The notes beneath the pieces were generated by a model that was not told the DNA's origin, ran no database searches, and saw only the letters and a program-made list of their open reading frames with translations. Shown here piece after piece: positions 50,462 to 60,000 of a stretch of DNA of 64,000 nt. Source of the stretch: an unidentified eubacterium SCB49 (GTDB taxonomy: Bacteria > Bacteroidota > Bacteroidia > Flavobacteriales > Flavobacteriaceae); the NCBI GenBank assembly GCA_000170815.1, contig ABCO01000007.1, positions 62,001 to 126,000 on the forward strand, written 5' to 3'. Every line of letters begins with the position of its first letter. Position 1 is the first letter of the stretch. The position numbers and the translations under genes were made by a program.

Positions 50462-52207
50462 ATGAAATTTACATTACGATTGTTTCTTCTTTTTGCTGTT
50501 GTTTTTTCAAATCAGCACATTTTTTCGCAACAAAATCAACCATTACCTAAAGGCTTAACAGAGGTCGAAAAAGGTTTAATTACAGATTATCAATTTACAA
50601 AGCCGCAAAGAACTCCTGCGCCAAGTTCGCCTGTAAGGGCAGCCGCAGAGTGGGAAGAGGTTGAATACCTTGTGGTAACTTGGGAAAATAATTATCCAAA
50701 TATTTTAAGGCAGATAGTAGCTGTTGGGGTGCAAGAAGCTACTGTGGTTATCATTACTCAAAATGAAAATGGAGTGAATGATTATTTAGAAAATAATGGA
50801 GTTGATACATCTAATATCATTTACTTAAACAGAGATTGGGATAGTATCTGGATTAGAGATTATGCTGGTAATACTGTGTATACAGATGATGTAGGTGAGC
50901 GTGCGCTAGTAGACTGGATTTATAATAGGCCAAGACCAAATGATGATGATGCACCTGCAGCTCATGCGGCTTTATTGGGTATAGATTTTTATGAAACAAA
51001 TAGTAGTCCTAATGATTTAGTAAATACCGGAGGTAATTATATGTCTGACGGTCTAGGAAATGCCTTTGCATCAGAGTTGATTCTTGAAGAAAATCAAGCG
51101 GGGAACCCTTATGGAGTTTCGGCAAAAAGTGAAGCTCAAATAGATCAGATTATGGAAGATTATATGGGGATTACAAACTATATAAAAATGGAAACTTTAC
51201 CGTATGATGCGATACATCATATAGATATGCATATGAAACTTCTTGATGAAGAAACTTTGCTAGTAAGTAGGTATCCAGAAGGAGTGGCAGATGGACCACA
51301 GATAGAAGAGAATATAGATTATGTTTTGAGTAATTTTAATTCGCCTTTTGGTACGCCTTATAAGGTGAAGTGGATCGATGCGCCACCAAGTACTAGTGGG
51401 AATTATCCAGATAATAACGGGTATTATAGAACGTATAGTAACTCTCTAATTATCAATAAATCTATTTTGTTGCCTACATACAGACCAGAAGTTGATGCAG
51501 CGGCTATAGCTTATTATGAAGAACTAATGCCAGGATATAATGTTGTGGGTATCGACGTAGATAATAATGACGAGCCTTTAATTGCTGCCACCGGAGCGAT
51601 ACATTGCATTACACACACTATAGGTGTTTCTCAGCCTTTATTAATTGTGCATCAGCCTATTGCAGATGCTGTGCCATCGTCTACAGTAACAATAGATGCA
51701 TCAATAAAACATATCTCGGATATAGCTGGGGCAAAAGTTTTTTGGAGAATACAAGGTGAGACAGACTATCAAGAAGTAGCAATGAATGCTGCTGGAGATG
51801 ATGTATGGACTGCAGAATTAAATATGCCAGATGCAAGTGGTGTTGTAGAATATTACATTTGGGCAGAGGCTAATTCTGGTAAATCTCTAACAAGACCCTT
51901 AGTTGCTCCAGAAGGTTTTTGGAGAATTAATGTAGAATTATTAGCAACGCAAGAGTTTGCTGAGGCTAGTATTGCAGGGCCATATCCAAACCCAACTACT
52001 GGGGCTGTAAAGTTTAATTTTACAACACCCTTTTCAAATATGAATGTGAGTATTACAAACATATTAGGGCAAGAATTGTTTTCGCAAGATTTTGATAATG
52101 TGCAAGGAGAGTTAAGCTTAGACTTACAATCACAATGGCAAGGTACACTGTTTGCTACCTTTAGTGGTGACTTCGGAAATGTGACTAAAAAGATATTGAA
52201 GCTTTAA
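50462..52207 (+). CDS. Secreted peptidylarginine/agmatine deiminase family enzyme with T9SS sorting domain
   Basis: A 581-residue exported protein with a signal peptide (KFTLRLFLLFAVVFSNQHIFSQ). A PAD_porph-type deiminase domain (about 45-400) carries IWIRDYAGNTV, TGGNYMSDGLGNAFAS, HHIDMHMKLLDEETLLVSRY and the catalytic-Cys motif GAIHCITHTIG. An Ig-like domain (about 405-500) and a C-terminal T9SS type A domain (GPYPNPTTGAVKFNF...VTKKILKL) follow. This is the layout of Porphyromonas gingivalis PPAD. The substrate, protein arginine or free agmatine, cannot be decided. Secretion to the cell surface by T9SS is likely. Confidence 0.88.
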   Translation: MKFTLRLFLLFAVVFSNQHIFSQQNQPLPKGLTEVEKGLITDYQFTKPQRTPAPSSPVRAAAEWEEVEYLVVTWENNYPNILRQIVAVGVQEATVVIITQNENGVNDYLENNGVDTSNIIYLNRDWDSIWIRDYAGNTVYTDDVGERALVDWIYNRPRPNDDDAPAAHAALLGIDFYETNSSPNDLVNTGGNYMSDGLGNAFASELILEENQAGNPYGVSAKSEAQIDQIMEDYMGITNYIKMETLPYDAIHHIDMHMKLLDEETLLVSRYPEGVADGPQIEENIDYVLSNFNSPFGTPYKVKWIDAPPSTSGNYPDNNGYYRTYSNSLIINKSILLPTYRPEVDAAAIAYYEELMPGYNVVGIDVDNNDEPLIAATGAIHCITHTIGVSQPLLIVHQPIADAVPSSTVTIDASIKHISDIAGAKVFWRIQGETDYQEVAMNAAGDDVWTAELNMPDASGVVEYYIWAEANSGKSLTRPLVAPEGFWRINVELLATQEFAEASIAGPYPNPTTGAVKFNFTTPFSNMNVSITNILGQELFSQDFDNVQGELSLDLQSQWQGTLFATFSGDFGNVTKKILKL

Positions 52208-52231
52208 TAAAAAAGAAAAACTATATTATTC

Positions 52232-52259
52232 AAACCGCTTCAAACAGAGGCGGTTTTTT
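52232..52259. terminator. Terminator between the deiminase and tag
   Basis: AAACCGC pairs with GCGGTTT, followed by T6 on the + strand. Confidence 0.8.
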
Positions 52260-52271
52260 AATTTCCTTAAT

Positions 52272-52838
52272 TCATTTGAGCTCATTATATCTGAAACAAC
52301 TTTCCAAGTGGTCATTTACCATCCCGGTTGCTTGCATATGTGCATACACTACAGTACTACCCACAAATTTAAAACCTCGTTTTTTTAAATCTTTACTCAA
52401 AGTGTCGCTCAATGCTGTATTTGCAGGAACGTCATTTGACGTTTTACAATGATTTTGTATGGGTTTTTGGTCAACAAAACCCCATATATACTTACTGAAA
52501 CTTCCAAACTCTTCTTGGATTTTTATATAAGCTTGTGCATTTGTAATCGTAGCTTTTACTTTAAGTTTATTTCTAATGATGCCAGGATCTTGTAGCAGTT
52601 CTTGTTGTTTTTCTTCAGAATATTTTGCGATTTTTTTATAGTCAAAATTGTCAAATGCCTTTCTAAAGTTTTCACGCTTTTTTAAAACCGTAATCCAACT
52701 TAATCCTGCCTGAAAAGTTTCTAACATTAAAAACTCAAAAAGGAGTTCGTCATCTTTAACTGGAACTCCCCATTCTGTATCGTGATAAGCAACATAAAGT
52801 GGATCTGTACCGCACCATCCGCATCTCGTTTTGGTCAT
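52272..52838 (-). CDS. tag: DNA-3-methyladenine glycosylase I
   Basis: A 188-residue Tag-family glycosylase that removes 3-methyladenine from DNA. The N-terminal zinc-site Cys and substrate motif TRCGWCGTDPLYVAYHDTEWGVP and the ILKKRENFRKAFDNFDYKKIAKY block are clear. VNDHLESCFRYNEL at the C-terminus supplies the remaining zinc ligands. Length is normal. Confidence 0.95.
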   Translation of the reverse strand: MTKTRCGWCGTDPLYVAYHDTEWGVPVKDDELLFEFLMLETFQAGLSWITVLKKRENFRKAFDNFDYKKIAKYSEEKQQELLQDPGIIRNKLKVKATITNAQAYIKIQEEFGSFSKYIWGFVDQKPIQNHCKTSNDVPANTALSDTLSKDLKKRGFKFVGSTVVYAHMQATGMVNDHLESCFRYNELK

Positions 52839-52906
52839 AATTGTATTTTAATTTTCTGTTTTTTAAAGATAGTAAGAATTTGTAAATTGTCTCGTCAAAA
52901 GAGTAT

Positions 52907-53509
52907 ATGGAAACAATAAACACAAATACACTTGTTGCAGAAAGTCTAAAAACTGCAATGAGTTATACAGCATATAGAGCGCTCACAATAGAGCACGCGG
53001 CTAATAAAACGAGTACTGGAGCTAACCAAAGTGAAGCGTATGTGAATTATACAAAACTGGGTGATGCTAGAATGAGAAGACTGGATAAAACGGTTAAAAT
53101 TTCAGAAGAAATACAAGCTGTAGCAGAAAGTGTAAAAACAAATAAAACGTGGCTTGTAATTTCTGAGTCTTGGTGTGGTGATGCTGCAAATGCTTTGCCT
53201 GTAATTAATAAGATCGCAGCTTTAAATGAAAATATAGATTTAAAAATTGTGCTACGTGATGAAAACCTAGAATTAATGAATCAATTTTTAACCAATGGCG
53301 GGATGTCTATCCCAAAATTAATTCAAATTGAAAACGACGAGGTAACAGCAACGTGGGGACCAAGACCAACAGTAGCCACACAAATGGTGAACGATTTTAA
53401 AGAAGCAAATGGTGGTTTAACTCCTGAGTTTAAAGAATCACTACAAGTGTGGTATAACAAGGATAAGGGACAAAATATCGCAAGTGATATTTCGGCTCTG
53501 CTCAGTTAA
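52907..53509 (+). CDS. Thioredoxin-like family protein with CGDA site
   Basis: A 200-residue protein of the Thioredoxin_9 type. The site normally CxxC reads SWCGDAANALPVINKIAAL, so only one Cys is present and disulphide reductase activity is unlikely. The cis-Pro follows in SIPKLIQI. The protein is cytoplasmic (no signal). Genes of this kind are common in Bacteroidota and poorly studied. Its stop overlaps truB by four bases in convergent orientation. Confidence 0.85.
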   Translation: METINTNTLVAESLKTAMSYTAYRALTIEHAANKTSTGANQSEAYVNYTKLGDARMRRLDKTVKISEEIQAVAESVKTNKTWLVISESWCGDAANALPVINKIAALNENIDLKIVLRDENLELMNQFLTNGGMSIPKLIQIENDEVTATWGPRPTVATQMVNDFKEANGGLTPEFKESLQVWYNKDKGQNIASDISALLS

Positions 53510-54213
53510 TCTTGGGCTTTTATTAGGTCTTCAAAAGCTTCTATTGAAATAGCATTATCTACAGAGAAGTCACCTATTTTGGTTCTTCGTAATGCAGAAA
53601 GATGGGCGCCATTATTAAGTGTCGCCCCAAAATCGTGCGCTAAAGATCTAATGTAAGTTCCTTTGCTGCATGCAACTCTAAAATGTGCATCTGGCATATC
53701 AATACTTGTAATGTCAAATTCAGATATCGTGATTTTTCGAGTAGGAACCTCTACGGTTTCACCAGCTCTTGCGTATTCATACAAGCGTTTTCCTTCCTTT
53801 TTTAGGGCAGAAAAAACAGGAGGGCGTTGGTCTATTTCGCCAACAAACTGCTTCGTGTTTTCAAGAATCTGCGCTTCATTTATTTCCAAAATGTCAAAGG
53901 TGTTGTCTATTTCGGTTTCTAGATCATAACTTGGCGTTGTGGCTCCTAGCGTAATTGTACCTGTGTATTCTTTATGTTGTGCTTGATAGGTTTCTATCTG
54001 CTTCGTAAACTTTCCTGTACACAAAATAAGTAGTCCGGTTGCCAAAGGATCTAGCGTCCCTGCATGTCCCACTTTAATTTTCTTAATTTTAAACTGTTGT
54101 TTTATCAACCAGCGCACTTTATTGACCACTTGAAAAGAGGTCCAGTTAAGTGGCTTGTCAATAAGAATGACTTGGCCTGCTTGATAATCTTCTAGGGTGA
54201 GGGACTTGTTCAT
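53506..54213 (-). CDS. truB: tRNA pseudouridine(55) synthase
   Basis: A 235-residue TruB that makes pseudouridine 55 in the T-loop of tRNAs. The catalytic Asp lies in VGHAGTLDPLATGLLILCTGKFTK, with YKEYTGTITLGATTPSYD-type strand (HKEYTGTITLGATTPSYDLE) and RPPVFSALKKEGKRLYEYAR nearby. It is the last gene of the ftsX-DUF3098-uppP-hypothetical-truB run, separated from the previous gene by a repeat hairpin. Confidence 0.95.
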   Translation of the reverse strand: MNKSLTLEDYQAGQVILIDKPLNWTSFQVVNKVRWLIKQQFKIKKIKVGHAGTLDPLATGLLILCTGKFTKQIETYQAQHKEYTGTITLGATTPSYDLETEIDNTFDILEINEAQILENTKQFVGEIDQRPPVFSALKKEGKRLYEYARAGETVEVPTRKITISEFDITSIDMPDAHFRVACSKGTYIRSLAHDFGATLNNGAHLSALRRTKIGDFSVDNAISIEAFEDLIKAQD

Positions 54214-54237
54214 TTTCTAGTTTTTAATTTTTAACAA

Positions 54238-54310
54238 TGTCAGTCTGAGCGCAGTCGAAGACCTTATAGATGCCTATGCTTTATTGTCTTCGACTGCGCT
54301 CAGGCTGGCA
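54238..54310. repeat. Inverted dispersed repeat, 25-bp arms
   Basis: Left arm 54238-54263 and right arm 54286-54310 pair over 25 bases with two differences that still pair as G-U in RNA. The 22-base loop is AT-rich. It lies between truB and the gene at 54317 inside an operon, where it could act as an RNA processing or stability element. Confidence 0.9.
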
Positions 54311-54316
54311 ATAAGC

Positions 54317-54781
54317 TTAATTTGATGCAATCAATTTTTTTGTTCGATTATTGAATATTCTAATAAAATCATCCGTGCTGCTAAAACTTATACAACCCCC
54401 ATGACGCAAATCTAGTGTCGTGATTGTTCGATTGTTTTTTATCGTCTTGTTTATTAGCTTGTTTGGATCACCTTCTAAGCCGTTTTCACTCAGAAGTAAA
54501 ATTGGTTTATTCTCTAAAAAGAATGCCAAGGCTATTTGATTAATTGCTTTTTCTATCCAAATAAGCTCTTCTTTTTCTAATTGACTTTTCTTCTCGTAAG
54601 CTGATTTTAACTTCCAAATAGAATTTAAAGTTTGGGTTGGTGTGTTTGCTATATAATTTACAGGAGTATAGTTGAGTAGTTCAAAGTACTCACGCTCTGC
54701 TTTAGGTAAATGATCTAAGTTTTGAGCTTCTGTAAAAGAGATGAATAAAAGGCCTATTATTAAGTAAATCCATTTAAGCAT
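54317..54781 (-). CDS. Small exported protein of unknown function in the uppP-truB operon
   Basis: A 154-residue protein with a signal peptide (MLKWIYLIIGLLFISFTEAQ). The mature part (NLDHLPKAEREYFELLNYTPVNYIANTPTQTLNSIWKLKSAYEKKSQ...) has no domain I recognise. It ends with RTITTLDLRHGGCISFSSTDDFIRIF. The ATG at 54781 overlaps the uppP stop by eight bases, so translation is coupled. The longer frame to 54802 is not needed. Confidence 0.7.
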   Translation of the reverse strand: MLKWIYLIIGLLFISFTEAQNLDHLPKAEREYFELLNYTPVNYIANTPTQTLNSIWKLKSAYEKKSQLEKEELIWIEKAINQIALAFFLENKPILLLSENGLEGDPNKLINKTIKNNRTITTLDLRHGGCISFSSTDDFIRIFNNRTKKLIASN

Positions 54782-55568
54782 ACAATCCAACTCCAATAGC
54801 AATTATTCCGACCACTAAACAGTAAATAGCAAAGTAAGAAAGTTTACTTTTCTTCACTAGGCTAATCATCCAAGTACAAGCAATAAGTCCAGATAAAAAT
54901 GCTGCTACAAAGCCTAATCCCATAATAGTGAAGTCTGTAGATTCGGTAGTGATATCACCACTTAAAATATCTTTAGCAATTTTTCCGAAGATTAGTGGGA
55001 TGACCATTAAAAATGAAAAGCGAGCTGCCTTGCTTTTATCATTTCCTAATAAAACTGAAGTAGAGATAGTAGCACCACTTCTAGATATTCCTGGTAGCAT
55101 TGCGATTGCTTGCGAGATACCAATAACAAAGGCGTTTTTGAAAGAAACTGGTTTTTCGGTGCTTTTAGCTTTGTCTGCAAAATAGAGTAGGACTGCGGTA
55201 ATGATAAGCATAGCGCCCACAAAAGCAATGTTCCCTCCAAAAAATGCTTCTAGTTGTTCTTCAAAAAGGAGACCGACTACTACGGCTGGCAGCATAGAGA
55301 TTCCTATTTTAAAAATAAACTGTGTCTCTTCATTCCATTGAAACTTAAAAACGGCTTTTAAAATTTCGAGAATGTCTTTTCTAAAAACCACAATGGTACT
55401 TAAAGCAGTAGCAAAGTGTAAGATTACTGTAAATAAAAGGCTTTCTTCTGGTACAGAGTTGTCACCAAGAATGGCTTTTCCTATTTCTAAATGTCCGCTA
55501 GAAGATACAGGTAAAAATTCTGTAAAACCTTGAATGATCCCAAGAAGAATCGCATCGATTACTTCCAT
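54774..55568 (-). CDS. uppP: Undecaprenyl-diphosphatase
   Basis: A 264-residue BacA/UppP membrane phosphatase that recycles undecaprenyl pyrophosphate for peptidoglycan synthesis. Both signature repeats are present: GFTEFLPVSSSGHLEIG near the N-terminus and AIAMLPGISRSGATISTSVLLG in the middle. It has about eight membrane helices and the usual length. Its start overlaps the DUF3098 stop by one base. Confidence 0.95.
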   Translation of the reverse strand: MEVIDAILLGIIQGFTEFLPVSSSGHLEIGKAILGDNSVPEESLLFTVILHFATALSTIVVFRKDILEILKAVFKFQWNEETQFIFKIGISMLPAVVVGLLFEEQLEAFFGGNIAFVGAMLIITAVLLYFADKAKSTEKPVSFKNAFVIGISQAIAMLPGISRSGATISTSVLLGNDKSKAARFSFLMVIPLIFGKIAKDILSGDITTESTDFTIMGLGFVAAFLSGLIACTWMISLVKKSKLSYFAIYCLVVGIIAIGVGLYA

Positions 55569-55831
55569 TATTTTTCTTCTTTATTTGGGTTGAGTAAAAT
55601 AGCGTATACTTCTATCCCAAAACCAATTAAAATAAGCGCTGGTGCTAGACGAATGCGTCTCCAGTTGTATATTTCTGGGTTAAAAACATTGGGGTCGTCA
55701 CTACCTCCACCTGCCATTAAAATAAAGCCAAGTGTGATAAATGCAATACCGATTAACATAAACTTATAGTTTTTGCGCTGAAACACAAAGTATTGTTTTT
55801 GCTGCTCTTCTTTTCGTTTCTGTTCTCCCAT
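55568..55831 (-). CDS. DUF3098 family small membrane protein
   Basis: An 87-residue protein. A basic N-terminus (GEQKRKEEQQKQYFVFQRKNYKF) is followed by two membrane helices (MLIGIAFITLGFILMAGG and LAPALILIGFGIEVYAIL) around the DDPNVFNPEIYNWRRIRLAP loop that defines DUF3098. In Bacteroidota this gene habitually sits between ftsX and uppP, as here. The function is unknown; the link to division and envelope lipid recycling is by context. Confidence 0.9.
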   Translation of the reverse strand: MGEQKRKEEQQKQYFVFQRKNYKFMLIGIAFITLGFILMAGGGSDDPNVFNPEIYNWRRIRLAPALILIGFGIEVYAILLNPNKEEK

Positions 55832-55898
55832 TTTTTGATGCCTTTACAAGGTGTTTTTTATGAATATATTGTCTGCCTTTTTACTATTTCAGAAAAAG

Positions 55899-56777
55899 CT
55901 AGTAGTATAAGTCGTCTGTTCTTAGGTTTAAAAATCGTTGTGTTGCAATAAATGTGCTTAGCCAAGTAATTATAAGACCCATTAAAAAGATGAATAAAAA
56001 TAAGCCGCCTAACATCATTCTGTCTTGTATAATCTGTAATTCTGGAAAGCTTTTATCTGCATAATATATAACAGCCGCCAAGCCTGCCATTGCAACAATT
56101 GCACCTACAAGACCTAGACGAACACTGCGCCACACAAAAGGTTTTCTTATAAAACGTTTTGTAGCTCCCACCATTTGCATTGTCTTTATGGTAAATCGTT
56201 TTGCGTAAACAGATAGCCTAATGGAGCTGTTAATGAGTAAAATGGCAATCACTAAAAATATACCAGCAATTACAAGCATCCAAAAACTAATCTTACGCAC
56301 ATTACTATCTAGTTTTTCTATAAGGGGTTTGTCGTAAACAACATCGTCAACAAAAGACTTGTTTTTAATTTCACTTACAATTTCTTCAATTTTTTCGGGT
56401 GTCACATAGGCTGCAATGACTCTTACATCGATACTGTTTTGTAGAGGGTTATCACCAAGATATTCCATAAAATCCTCTCCGATTACTTCGCTGTGTTCTT
56501 CTGCAGCTTGCTCTTTTGTAACGTAAGTGGCATCTTTTGTGTATTCTGCTAATGCCAGGCTTTGTTTAAGTTGAGTAACTTCTACATCTTTTGCAGCATC
56601 TTTTAAAAAGACCACTATGGGTATTTGCTCTTTAAAATAATCACCTACTTTTTTGCTGTTAAGTACGAGCAATCCCAATAAGCCCAATAAAAATAATACC
56701 AGTGATATACTTAATACTACAGAAAAGTAAGAAGTGAAAAGTCTTCTTTTTTGATACGTTTCGAAAGATTTGCTCAT
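55899..56777 (-). CDS. ftsX: Cell division protein FtsX
   Basis: A 292-residue FtsX. One N-terminal membrane helix (about 20-41), an extracytoplasmic domain of about 130 residues (FLKDAAKDVEVTQLKQSLAL...) and three C-terminal helices with the conserved MQMVGATKRFIRKPFVWRSVRLGLVGA region match the family. With the ATPase FtsE (not in this window) it controls peptidoglycan hydrolases at the septum. A -7 box lies 24 bases upstream (56802-56809). It leads the operon with DUF3098, uppP and truB. Confidence 0.93.
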   Translation of the reverse strand: MSKSFETYQKRRLFTSYFSVVLSISLVLFLLGLLGLLVLNSKKVGDYFKEQIPIVVFLKDAAKDVEVTQLKQSLALAEYTKDATYVTKEQAAEEHSEVIGEDFMEYLGDNPLQNSIDVRVIAAYVTPEKIEEIVSEIKNKSFVDDVVYDKPLIEKLDSNVRKISFWMLVIAGIFLVIAILLINSSIRLSVYAKRFTIKTMQMVGATKRFIRKPFVWRSVRLGLVGAIVAMAGLAAVIYYADKSFPELQIIQDRMMLGGLFLFIFLMGLIITWLSTFIATQRFLNLRTDDLYY

Positions 56778-56801
56778 AGATTATTGCTGCCGTTTAATTC
56801 A

Positions 56802-56809
56802 CAAAAATA
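56802..56809 (-). promoter_or_regulatory. -7 box TATTTTTG for the ftsX operon
   Basis: Read on the - strand as TATTTTTG, 24 bases before the ftsX start codon. The rest of the gap to leuS (to 57059) contains the leuS promoter and nothing else I can support. Confidence 0.65.
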
Positions 56810-57030
56810 CATGGTTTTATTGATAACGTAATCTTGATGTAAAATTGTATGTAATTTTATGTTTATGATCTGTTAGGTAGCCTTTTTTTATTCTTTAATT
56901 AATTGTCTCATTCTTGTGTTTGGTCAATCTTTTCAATGTTATAAATGATTGTGCGATTATTGCCTGTCTTATAGAATGATTTGCCTTATCTTATTTTTGT
57001 TTAGATTCTTTTTTTTCATTGAATAGCCCT

Positions 57031-57038
57031 ATTTTTGA
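57031..57038 (+). promoter_or_regulatory. -7 box TATTTTTG for leuS
   Basis: Fits the consensus, 21 bases before the leuS ATG. Confidence 0.65.
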
Positions 57039-57059
57039 ACCCTTAAAATTTCAGAAGTA

Positions 57060-60000
57060 ATGAGCAAATATCATTTTAACGATATAGAAAAAAAATGGCA
57101 AAGCTATTGGGAAGAAAACCAAACGTTTAGAGCCGAGAATAAAAGTGATAAACCTAAATATTATGTGCTAGACATGTTTCCTTACCCAAGTGGTGCGGGA
57201 TTGCACGTTGGGCATCCGCTGGGTTATATTGCGAGTGATATTTATGCTCGTTACAAGCGTCATCAAGGCTTTAATGTATTGCATCCGCAAGGCTACGATT
57301 CTTTTGGTTTGCCGGCAGAACAGTATGCGATACAAACAGGACAGCATCCTGCAGATACAACACGTGTAAATATTGAGGGTGGTGTAGATAAGCAAGGAAA
57401 TGAAATTACGGGATATAGAAAACAACTAGATAAAATAGGCTTTTCTTTTGATTGGTCTCGTGAAGTTCGCACTTCTAATCCAGACTATTATAAGTGGACA
57501 CAATGGATTTTTATACAGTTGTTTGAAAGTTGGTTTAATACAAAAACCAATAAAGCCGAAGCTATAAAAACATTGATTGCGCATTTTGAAACCTCAGGAA
57601 ATGCTACTGTAGAAGCAATTTGTGATGAAAACGTAGAAATCTTTACTGCCGAAGATTGGAATCGCTTTTCTGAAGTGCAAAAACAAGAAATATTATTACA
57701 ATATAGACTCACATACCTTGCCGAAACCGAAGTGAATTGGTGTCCTGTACTAGGAACTGTTTTGGCTAATGACGAAATTGTGAATGGTGTGAGTGAACGT
57801 GGTGGGCATACCGTAGTTCGAAAAAAAATGACCCAATGGAGTATGCGTATTTCTGCTTATGCAGAACGTTTACTTCAAGGATTAGAAAATGTAGACTGGA
57901 GTGAATCCATTAAAGAGACACAGCGCAACTGGATTGGGAAGTCTGTGGGAGCTACAGTGACGTTTAATGTTCAAGACTCAGCGAGTAAAATACCAGTTTT
58001 TACTACACGCCCAGATACCATTTTTGGGGTGTCGTTTATGACATTGGCGCCAGAACATGAGTTAGTAGCTCAGATTACTACTGCGGAACAAAAAGCGGAA
58101 GTAGAAGCGTATATTGAAGCAACAAGCAAACGAAGTGAGCGAGAGCGTATGGCAGATGTAAAAAACATTAGCGGTGTGTTTACAGGGGCTTATGCAGAGC
58201 ATCCATTTTCTAAAGAGCCAATTCCAATTTGGATTGGAGATTATGTACTTGCAGGTTATGGAACGGGAGCCGTGATGGCAGTACCATGTGGTGATCAACG
58301 TGACTGGGATTTTGCAACTAAGTTTGGAATTAACATACCTAATGTTTTTGAAAGCGTAGATATCTCTGAAGCTGCACACACAGAAAAAGAAGGGACCGTG
58401 ATTGCTAATAGCGATTTTTTAAACGGGCTGAAATATAAAAAAGCATTAAAACTTGCGATATACGAATTAGAAAAGTTAGGCGCAGGAGAAGGGAAAACAA
58501 ATTATCGCTTACGTGATGCTGTTTTTTCTAGACAACGTTATTGGGGAGAACCTTTTCCGGTATATTACATAGACGGAATGCCGCAAATGATAGCAAAAGA
58601 ACATTTGCCTATTCTCTTGCCAGAAGTAGAAAAGTATTTGCCTACTGAAGAAGGAGAACCGCCTCTAGGTAGAGCAGATGTTTGGGCTTGGGATACGAAA
58701 ACAAATGCTGTTGTAAGTAATGATTTGATTGATCATAAAACAGTACATCCATTAGAGCTAAATACTATGCCGGGTTGGGCTGGAAGCTCTTGGTATTTCT
58801 TTAGATATATGGATGCTCAAAACGAAAATGTTTTTGCAAGCGAAGAAGCATTAGACTATTGGAAAGATGTTGACCTATATATAGGAGGAAGCGAACACGG
58901 AACAGGGCATTTATTATACAGCCGTTTCTGGGTGAAGTTTATGAAAGATAGAGGTTTTGTAAATGTTGAGGAGCCTTTTAAAAAGATGATTAACCAAGGG
59001 ATGATTTTGGGGAATAGTGCTTTTGTTTATCGCCTGTTTGGATGTAATCCCTTAATTGGTAAGAAGATAATTGAAGGGCAAGAAAAAGTAGCGACAAGAA
59101 GTTTCTTTTCTTCAAATATTTTGGTGTCAAGATCTATAGCTGATAATATAGAAAATGGAAGACTTGAGGAGAATGTTTTCTCTGAACTTCTTGGTTTAAT
59201 AAATAGTAAAGTTAGAAAAGAAGAGGGGCATGAGGAGTATAGTAATTTAAAGGTAGTTCCTAATCATACTGATGTATCTCTAGTAGATACTCATGATAAT
59301 CTTGACATTGAAGCTTTTAAGAATTGGCGAGAAGAATTTCAAGATGCAGAGTTTGTCACAGAAGAAGATGGGACGTTTAAGGTTAGTCGTGAAGTCGAAA
59401 AAATGTCTAAATCTAAATACAACGTCGTAAATCCAGATGAGATTTGTGAGCAATATGGAGCAGATACCTTGCGTATGTACGAGATGTTTTTAGGGCCATT
59501 AGATCAAGCAAAACCTTGGAATACAGCAGGATTAAGTGGTGTGCATTCTTTTTTAAAGAAGTTTTGGAGATTGTATCATAGTGGTGCAGACGAAAGTTTT
59601 GAGGTTTCTGATGAAAAAGGAACAAAAGATGCTTTTAAAACATTACATAAAACCATAAAAAAAGTACAAGAAGATATAGAGAACTTTAGTTTTAATACTT
59701 CGGTGTCTACGTTTATGATTGCAGTAAATGAGTTGACGGCACAAAAATGTAATTCACGTGAGATTTTAGAGCCTTTGGCTGTTTTGATTTCGCCATACGC
59801 GCCGCACATTTCAGAAGAATTATGGAATAAATTGGGTAACACAACAAGTGTAGCAACAGCTCCTTTTCCTGTTTTTGAGGCAAGTCATTTGGTGGAGAGC
59901 AGTAAAGAGTATCCTATTTCTTTTAATGGTAAAATGAAATTTACGATGGAGCTTTCTTTAGATTTAAGTAAAGAAGAAATAGAAGCTGCCGTTATGGCAA

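Noticed and set aside
52907..53509. Annotation as a thiol-disulphide reductase
   Set aside because: The site is CGDA with one Cys, so a classical CxxC redox function is not supported.
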